Shown here in pieces: positions 58,320 to 64,000 of a DNA stretch of 64,000 nt. The position numbers and the translations under genes are program-made. The notes below the pieces were generated by a model that worked only from the letters and a program-made list of their open reading frames with translations, searched no databases and had not been told where the DNA came from. Numbering within the stretch: position 1 is the first letter of the stretch; the number at the start of each line of letters is the position of its first letter. Source of the DNA: Laguncularia racemosa (Eukaryota; Streptophyta; Magnoliopsida; Myrtales; Combretaceae); contig JBBMOL010000224.1 in the NCBI GenBank assembly GCA_037954665.1, positions 213,112 through 277,111 on the forward strand. The letters are read 5' to 3'.

Positions 58320-59042
58320 TATTTTTACTTAAGTAGGATACGTGATGGACTATTACACTTGAATGCTTAGAAGCATAATATCCATATCATTAATTCATCA
58401 AGTTTAATGCCCCTACTAATTTTAATTTTTTTTCTTTAAATTTGAAACTCAATAGCCTTTAGTGGTAAAGCTATATGCTAAAAATATTCCCATTTTAACT
58501 TTATAGTCTAACTTATCTCTTTTCACATCTAGCACATGAGTGTAGCACAAACTCCAAAACACTTTGAGGTGCACTATAGTTGGCTTAACTTTATACAAAG
58601 CTTTGAGTGGAGTCTTATCCTTTACAGCCTTAGTTGGAAGTCTGTTCAACAAATATATAGTAGGGTTAACAGCTTCTGCCTAAAAATGCTTAACATTTTC
58701 TTTTTAAAGAGTAGACACCTTGCCATCTCCATAGCGGTTCTATTCTTCCTCTCACTCACTCCATTTTGTTATGTGAAGTAAGTGACTATCAATTGGTGCT
58801 AGATTCTAGCTTTAACACAAAGCTTGTCAAACTTCTCTAATGTATATTCAATCCCATTATCTAACCTTATTAGCTTGATTTTGCAATTTGCTTGATTTTC
58901 TACCATGGACTTGAAATCTTGAAACACATCAGCTACTTCTAACTTTTGCTTCATAAAATAAACCCAACACATCCTTGTATAATCATGTATAAACAAGATA
59001 AAATACCCGCTACCATTTAATAAGGATGTCTTCATTGGTTTA
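58320..59042 (-). pseudogene. copia E integrase, downstream part
   Basis: The segment 59042-58799 carries PMKTSLLNGSGYFILFIHDYTRMCWVYFMKQK and FKSMVENQANCKIKLIRLDNGIEYT, with the catalytic Asp of the second motif in LDNGIEY (normally DNGGEY). The next piece, 58652-58449, is the C-terminal part (MLNRLPTKAVKDKTPLKALYKVKP, LDYKVKMGIFLAYS). The tail wording ISRGIKLDE is near 58370. Confidence 0.88.
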
Positions 59043-59325
59043 TGTAAACACCCCATGTTTGCCCTAATAATAAAAAATAATCAATAATAATCAATTTTCG
59101 ATTTTTCTCTATTTTTTTTGTAATTTTTCTCTAATTTAGTAAAAATAGGAAAAAAATTCAAAAAATAAAATAAATAGGAAAAATATATCCATTTTGGAAA
59201 ATAATTGCAGAAATGGCAATAAAAAGGATTAAATAATTTTTACAAAATTTTGAAATTTCAAAAAATACAAAAAATAAAAAAATCGCATTGCATATATGCA
59301 AATTGCGAAAATAAGAAAATTGCGA

Positions 59326-59406
59326 ACGTGGGCTAGCCCAGCTGGTTGGAGCCTTAGTCTGGTGCGTGCAGGTGTGGGTCAGGTCGTAGGTTCGAAATGC
59401 AGGGGA
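59326..59406 (+). other. tRNA-like segment in solo LTR
   Basis: A-box-like GGCTAGCCCAGCTGG (59331-59345) and B-box GGTTCGAAATG (59389-59399), spacing 56 bp. The A-box follows the TRGYNNARNNGG pattern; the B-box matches GGTTCGANNC apart from one position. No paired acceptor stem. Confidence 0.65.
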
Positions 59407-59443
59407 GGCAGAATCTGTGTTTTGTAATTTTTTTTCTTCGCCT

Positions 59444-59470
59444 AGGACACGTGGCAGCAGCTGATTGGCT
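59444..59470 (+). promoter_or_regulatory. G-box and CCAAT motif in solo LTR
   Basis: CACGTG (59448-59453, in GGACACGTGGCA) and ATTGG (59464-59468, a reverse CCAAT box). The same pair occurs in the LTR at 63495-63515. Located about 280 bp before the TATA box at 59741. Confidence 0.6.
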
Positions 59471-59740
59471 GGAGCGGACGCACGCACCAAGCGCGTAATC
59501 ATCTTCAACCTTCGTCCGAGATCGTCGGCGAGGAGGAAAAATCGAATTTCGGTCGTTTTGATTCAATATTTTTGCGCAAATCCAACAAATCTTCAACTAA
59601 AATAGGATAAACATCATCTAATTGGAATCAAAGCACAACAAATCAAAGGATTTGCACAAATCAGAGATGGGTTTTCAACCGAAATTTGATTTGCTTCAAT
59701 CGGATGAAATCCGAGCTTATCCAGCTCGATTCCTTGCACC

Positions 59741-59748
59741 TATAAATA
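59741..59748 (+). promoter_or_regulatory. TATA box of solo LTR
   Basis: TATAAATA within CCTATAAATAGAGGAGG, identical in context to 63788-63795. The transcript would start near 59775, upstream of the R region. Confidence 0.75.
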
Positions 59749-61152
59749 GAGGAGGAAGGGAGGAAGCTAGATCACGGATCAAAAGTGAGAAAAGAGAGAG
59801 AATCGATGCCTCGTCGGAGTTGCCAAGCCGTGACCACCGACCAAGCATCGAGCTGCCACTAGGAGGCATTTTTGGAGAAATCCATCGCTACGGTTGAGTT
59901 CCCCACCCCCGAAAACCTAGGAACCGACACCTCAACCGTTTGGAAAGGTCGCCAAACGCCATTAATGAGCACCCCCAACTACCGTGCCCGATCGACCCGA
60001 CCTGACCCGCTTCGACCCGATCTGATCTGATCTGACTAACCCGAGCTGCGCACCGACCCAGATCCAGGTACGTCGGATTTTCTGATTTTTATTTTATTTT
60101 ATTTATTTCTTATTTATTTATTTAGTTATTTTATTTATGTTTTTTTTTAATTTATTTATTTATCTATTTGATATTTATGATTCAAAAATAGAAAAAAATA
60201 TTAGAATTTAGATTAGTTTTTTTTAGGATTTAATTTAGGGAGGATAATAGAAAATAATAAAATAATAATAATAATAACAATAAATCAAAAAAATAAAAAA
60301 CATGAAAAATAATAAAAATATATAAAAATTAGATTTTCGTTTATGATAGGTAAATAATATAAAAGAGAACCTTTCAATAAAAATAGTAAATAAAAATTAA
60401 GAAAAATTAATGAAAATTAATGAAAATTATCAAAAAATAAATAAAAATTAATAAAAATAAAAAACAAATTATAATAGTAGAAATGAGTTGAAAAATAGAA
60501 AAATGAAATTTTTATCACTTAAAAAAATCATTTTCTTAAATAAATCCAAAATTGGTTTTTCCTAAAAATTATTATTTTCAAAAAATCAAATTATCAAGCT
60601 TAAGCTCAGATTTTTTTAGAAAATTAATAAGATGGTGAAAACATAAATAAAAAGAAATTTCATAATTAAAAATCACCAACACACTAAAGTTTTTCAGGAA
60701 AAGCAAACTACGGCTTGTTTGATCCTGAATAGCAGGTACGTAGGCACCCATTTGGGGCGACTTTAAAAAGGATAAAAAATTATTTTCTTAGAATAAGTTA
60801 CTTGAAAACACAACAAAATAAATAAATAAAAGACATTTCTAGATAAAGTTTAAGATTTTAGGAAATTAGGGTGGTGACCTTAGGGTTTTAATAGGTTAGC
60901 CTTCGAATTCAGAAACTCTAGTTTTCTCTTTCCTCTTTTCACAAAAACGAAAAAAGGAAATCACGACGACTAGTGGTCTAAATTAGGATTAATCTGCTCA
61001 ATTAATCCTAATTCAATCTTTCCCAACCACAGTTGGGTGGCGACTCCAAAATAAAATGAAATTCCTATCTCAAGTCGAGAGTCTACATTAGATGAGCATA
61101 GGGTCTAGCATAGATCGGATTAGGAATGAAAAATCAAAAATTAGACTCGACA

Positions 61153-61900
61153 ATCTACATACATCAATTTGAATTAGTTACAACCTTTCAAAAGCTCTCT
61201 AAGCCTTTTGATAGGTAATGGCAATTTACTTTACTTCCTAAATTGACAGACTTGACATAAATTCTTTTCATCTCAAATCATAGGTAAGCTTTAAATTAAA
61301 TCTTTATGATGCAATTGTTGAAATACAAGATAATGAAATTAGCTAAACCTCTTGTGCCACAACACAGACTCATCAATAATATTAGTATAGGCTTGTAGAT
61401 TAGCCTCTTTCCATTTAATTAAAAAACTTTTGTCTTTCATCTTTCTAGTCATCAACTGACAATCGACATTATCAATAATAATGCATGATTTATTTTGAAA
61501 ACGCAATGAATAATTCTTCTTTAGCATTTGCCCACAATTAATAAACTTTCACTAATTTTAGGCACAAACACATTTGTAATATACTTGATACATGCTAGAG
61601 CCTTAATAGCAAAGACTCACTTACATTTGACATCAACCAAGTCTCCTTTCCTAATCTTCACTTTTGATTTGTATGATTAATTCATTTCCCTCGAATTGCT
61701 CAAATTAAGAGTCATGTGGTTTGTACAAACATTATCAATGAGCTAAGTGTCTAAATAACTGCTTGTTGCATGACTTGTAACAATAAACAACTACTCTTGA
61801 TGCTATTGATTTTTGGAAATTTATGCTTGTTGTCTTTGTTGGCCTTGATCATCATTTTGGTTCTTGCATACCTTCTCAATATGATCAAATTGCTTGCATG
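61153..61900 (-). pseudogene. copia E pre-integrase domain and integrase N-terminus
   Basis: Open piece 61527-61339 contains MLKKNYSLRFQNKSCIIIDN and NLQAYTNIIDESVLWHKRFS, the GAG-pre-integrase domain with the WHKRFGH lead-in. Downstream, NLCQVCQFRK and KLPLPIKRLREL (61255-61195) are the zinc-binding and linker parts up to the solo LTR. Protease text is not clear between 61530 and 61880. Confidence 0.85.
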
Positions 61901-62762
61901 ACCTATGTTGTGCACTTAGCCAAAGCCAATAATAATTTTATAGATGATTCTTCTTCTTGTAGTGGGGACGTGGAGGATATCTCCTTTTGTTAACTCTATT
62001 ACTTCCATAGCTCTCATACTACTCCTTATTTTGTTCCCAACAAATTGCTTCTTTTCTCTACCTAGAGGAACTTTCTTTTTTGCATAGTGAGAAAAGCCCC
62101 TTCATTGCTATCTTCCTATCTCATTGCTCTCCTTTCTTCTTGAGCTTAAAAAGCAAGAGCAAGCTCAATGAAGGAAATCTTAGTCAAAACTTTTGAGTAT
62201 TCAAGAGAAGAGATTTTAGACTAAAATTTTTCAAGCAAGCTTACTAGAAGTTTTTCTACAACTCGTTGGTCTGTTAAATCCTCACCAAGAAGCTGAATTT
62301 TGTTAACAAATTCCATTAGTCTATCTACGTATTCTTTGATGGATTTATCCTCCTTCATCCTCAAAACTTCAAATTCCCTTTTCAAGTTTAGAATTTGCAT
62401 TTGCTTAGTTTTTTCACTCCTTACACACATCTCCTTGAGCTTGTCCTAAACTTCTTTTGGTGTTTCGAAAATCATAATCCTTGCGAAAATTGATTCAAAA
62501 AGAGCAGCACAAATGTAGGATAGAGCTTTTGGAGCTTTTGCTCCTTCTTCTTCATAGGATCTAATTTAATTGAGGGTTAGATTTTTTCCCAATTCTATAT
62601 TTGTCTTTCATTTTCAACCCTTTACCAAGAACTAAGTCCTCTCAAGTGAGTTTTCATCTTAATAGCGCAAACTTGATAATTTTCACCATTGAATATGGGG
62701 GGCTAGGGTGGGTAGTGAAGGAACTATATTGCTAGAAGCCATGAAGGTTTGAAGTTTCTTTC
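61900..62762 (-). pseudogene. copia E gag with knuckle
   Basis: The frame opens at ATG about 62742 (MASSNIVPSLPTLAP) and shifts after PPIFNGENYQVCAIKMKTHLRGL (62700-62640). The UBN2 gag part MQILNLKREFEVLRMKEDKSIKEY…DLTDQRVVEKLLVSL is open at 62430-62221. A knuckle remnant SCKQFDHIEKVCKNQN is near 61905-61860 with its first Cys missing. Several stops and shifts. Confidence 0.85.
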
Positions 62763-62866
62763 TTTTAGGGAGAAAGACTTACCCTTTTCTTAAGGAGAGG
62801 AAGCAATGTTGGTGTTTCTCTCTCTCTCTCCTTTAGTCACTCATAGTTCCCTTACGATTTTTAAAA

Positions 62867-62878
62867 GCTCTAATACTA
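62867..62878 (-). other. copia E primer-binding site
   Basis: Minus strand TAGTATTAGAGC directly follows the LTR end (…CTTTTACA). Two changes from TGGTATCAGAGC. Confidence 0.7.
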
Positions 62879-63097
62879 TGTAAAAGTGTTATGAAGAAAG
62901 AAGAAAATATTTTTTGATTTCTTACACAAAATTTACACATAAAAGAACCTATTTATAAGCACCTCTAACATGGTAGGTAGGGGTAGGTAGTAACAACTTA
63001 TCATATATCTAGAAATATCTCAATTAATTCATGTAAAACACTCTCATTTAATTCATCTAGAACACTCTCAACTAATACATCTAGAATATTCTTAACA
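62879..63097 (-). repeat. copia E 5' LTR, short (219 bp)
   Basis: Minus strand starts TGTTAAGAATATTC and ends CACTTTTACA. TATA at about 62951-62959 (TTATAAATAGG). Tandem ACACTCTC(A/T)…AATTCATCTAGA phrases at 63029-63085. Size typical of small copia LTRs. Confidence 0.8.
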
Positions 63098-63375
63098 AGC
63101 TGTAAACACCCCATTTTTGCCCTAGGAATCAATAATTCTCAACAATAATCAATTTTCAATTTTTCCTAATTTTTCCCTAATTTAGCACAAATAATAAAAA
63201 TATTCAAAAAAATAAAAATAAATAGGAAAACACTTCAATTTTGAAAAATGATTTCAGAAATAGCAATAATGAATAATAAACAATTTTTACAAATTTTTGA
63301 AATTTCAAAAAATACAAAAAAAAAGAAAAATTGCATTGCATGTATGCAATTTGGGAATAAAAGAAAATCAGGAAA

Positions 63376-63455
63376 GTGGGTTAGCTCAGTTGGTCCGGAC
63401 CATGGCTAGGCGCGCGCAGGGGGGGGCTCGGTCAGGCGTTCGAATCGCGGAGGAA
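63376..63455 (+). other. tRNA-like segment in right-hand LTR (best preserved)
   Basis: A-box TTAGCTCAGTTGG (63381-63393) is a full consensus match and the B-box GCGTTCGAATC (63436-63446) a near-perfect one, spacing 55 bp. The segment is GC-rich compared with its surroundings. Acceptor arms do not pair, and T-arm pairing is only three base pairs, so it is tRNA-derived and not a functional tRNA. Confidence 0.7.
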
Positions 63456-63787
63456 GCAGTTTCCGCGTTTTGCGAATTTTGCATTTGCCCAGGACACGTG
63501 GCAACATTTGATTGGCTGGAAGAAGCACACGCGCCGGGCGCGTGATCATCTCCTACCTCGAGCCCGAGATCGCCGGTGAAGGAAAATTTCGTATTTCAAC
63601 CATTTTGATTCGATTTTTTTGCACAAATCCAACAGATCTTCAATAGAAATAAGATAAACATTATCTAATTGGAATCAAATCGCAACAAATCGTTGGATGG
63701 ACACAAATCGGAGTTGGTTTTTCAACCGAAAATCTGATCAGCTTCAATTGGAGGAAATCGAGCTTATCCAGCTCGGTTTCAAGCGCC

Positions 63788-63795
63788 TATAAATA
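63788..63795 (+). promoter_or_regulatory. TATA box of right-hand LTR
   Basis: TATAAATA in the same context as the solo LTR. Confidence 0.75.
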
Positions 63796-64000
63796 GAGGA
63801 GGAGACGAGGAAGCCAGAACACAGATCAGAATTGCGAGAGAGAGAGAAAAGAGTGTAAATCGGAGGAAACCCAAAGTTGCGACCACCGATCGGAGTTGAA
63901 ACCAACGCAAGGAGACGTTCTGGGAGTGAACCGCTACCACCATCGGATTCAGCACCCTCGAGAAGCTAGGATCCGACACCTCACCCGCTGCAAAAGGCCA

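Larger units (their letters stand above)
59043..61152 (+). repeat. solo LTR of element C family
   Basis: 2110 bp from TGTAAACACCCC to TTAGACTCGACA. No internal sequence follows, so it is a solo LTR left by recombination between two LTRs. It interrupts copia E's integrase, and the host frame …LMYVD / PMKTSLLNGS is rejoined across it. The 5-bp flanks (GTTTA, ATCTA) match at three of five bases. It contains a tRNA-like segment, G-box, CCAAT box and TATA box. The ORF at 59622-59897 lies over the promoter and leader and is not a gene. Confidence 0.9.
58320..63097 (-). mobile_element. Ty1/copia element E, 3' half lost, split by a solo LTR
   Basis: Minus strand: 5' LTR (63097-62879), primer site, gag, knuckle, pre-integrase domain, integrase split by family-C solo LTR, and the start of the post-integrase region ending …ISRGIKLDE near 58360. 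RT, RNase H and the 3' LTR are missing, so the element was truncated at its 3' end near 58320. Confidence 0.85.
63101..64000 (+). repeat. family-C LTR, cut by right window edge
   Basis: Starts TGTAAACACCCCATTTTTGCC and stays parallel to 59043-59960. It includes the tRNA-like segment, CACGTG (63495-63500), ATTGG (63511-63515), TATA (63788-63795) and the following leader. It lies directly beside copia E (three bases apart). Whether it is a solo LTR or the start of a full element cannot be seen. Confidence 0.88.

Noticed and set aside
59622..59897. 91-codon ORF as a gene.
   Set aside because: It overlaps the promoter, TATA box and leader of a solo LTR and has no recognisable domain.
17949..63097. 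Endogenous pararetrovirus (caulimovirus).
   Set aside because: All pol regions come with LTRs, primer sites and integrases or known Athila/Tat/copia order; no movement protein or caulimovirid coat wording was seen.
63376..63455. A functional nuclear tRNA gene.
   Set aside because: A and B boxes are good, but the acceptor arms do not pair, T-arm pairing is poor, and the segment lies inside an LTR in three copies.

Overview
This is a stretch of AT-rich plant nuclear DNA, most likely from a eudicot. The evidence is one multi-exon receptor-kinase gene with GT-AG introns and layered plant-type LTR retrotransposons of the Ty1/copia and Ty3/gypsy (Athila, Tat and Tekay/Del-like) groups, many with the initiator-tRNA-Met type primer site (TGGTATCAGAGC). 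I cannot name the species. Nothing looks bacterial, plastid or mitochondrial.

The only gene that looks intact and belongs to the host is a G-type lectin S-receptor-like serine/threonine kinase on the + strand (10829-15766). It has eight exons, all splice phases agree, the predicted protein is 1005 aa and the kinase motifs are complete. It sits in a gene island of about 7 kb (9532-16616) between two retrotransposon nests.

Left nest (1-9531): a gypsy element B (+), with pol mostly deleted, holds element A1 (-) in its 5' LTR. A1 in turn holds a copia element (-), in its leader; that copia element runs off the left edge.

Right nest (16617-46153): a Tat-type gypsy element C (+) is bounded by near-identical 5-bp flanks (ACAGT/ATAGT). 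An Athila element D (+, 17949-30483) sits in its 5' LTR. A gag/protease-type element A2 (+, from 38119) sits in its second RNase H region. A close relative, A3 (-, 40849-44866, perfect GTTGT target duplication), sits inside A2's protease. A deletion fused the start of A2's 3' LTR to the end of C's 3' LTR.

Next comes a Tekay/Del-like gypsy element F (+, about 46760-58300), split in its integrase by a related RT-less element G (-, 50296-54924, perfect AATAG duplication). A copia remnant E (-, about 58320-63097) follows, with a solo LTR of family C (59043-61152) in its integrase. A further family-C LTR (63101 onward) runs off the right edge.

The most unusual things are: (1) a tRNA-like segment with Pol III A-box and B-box matches at the same place in all three family-C LTRs; (2) a family of LTR elements (A1, A2, A3, G) whose two complete members keep gag/protease but no RT or integrase, and whose TATA box lies in a 9-bp inverted repeat; (3) a duplicated LTR-end plus primer-binding-site module in A1 and A2; (4) repeated ACACGGNCGTGT dyads in the Athila element. 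All retrotransposon coding regions carry stops or frameshifts, many consistent with C-to-T decay, so none appears autonomous.
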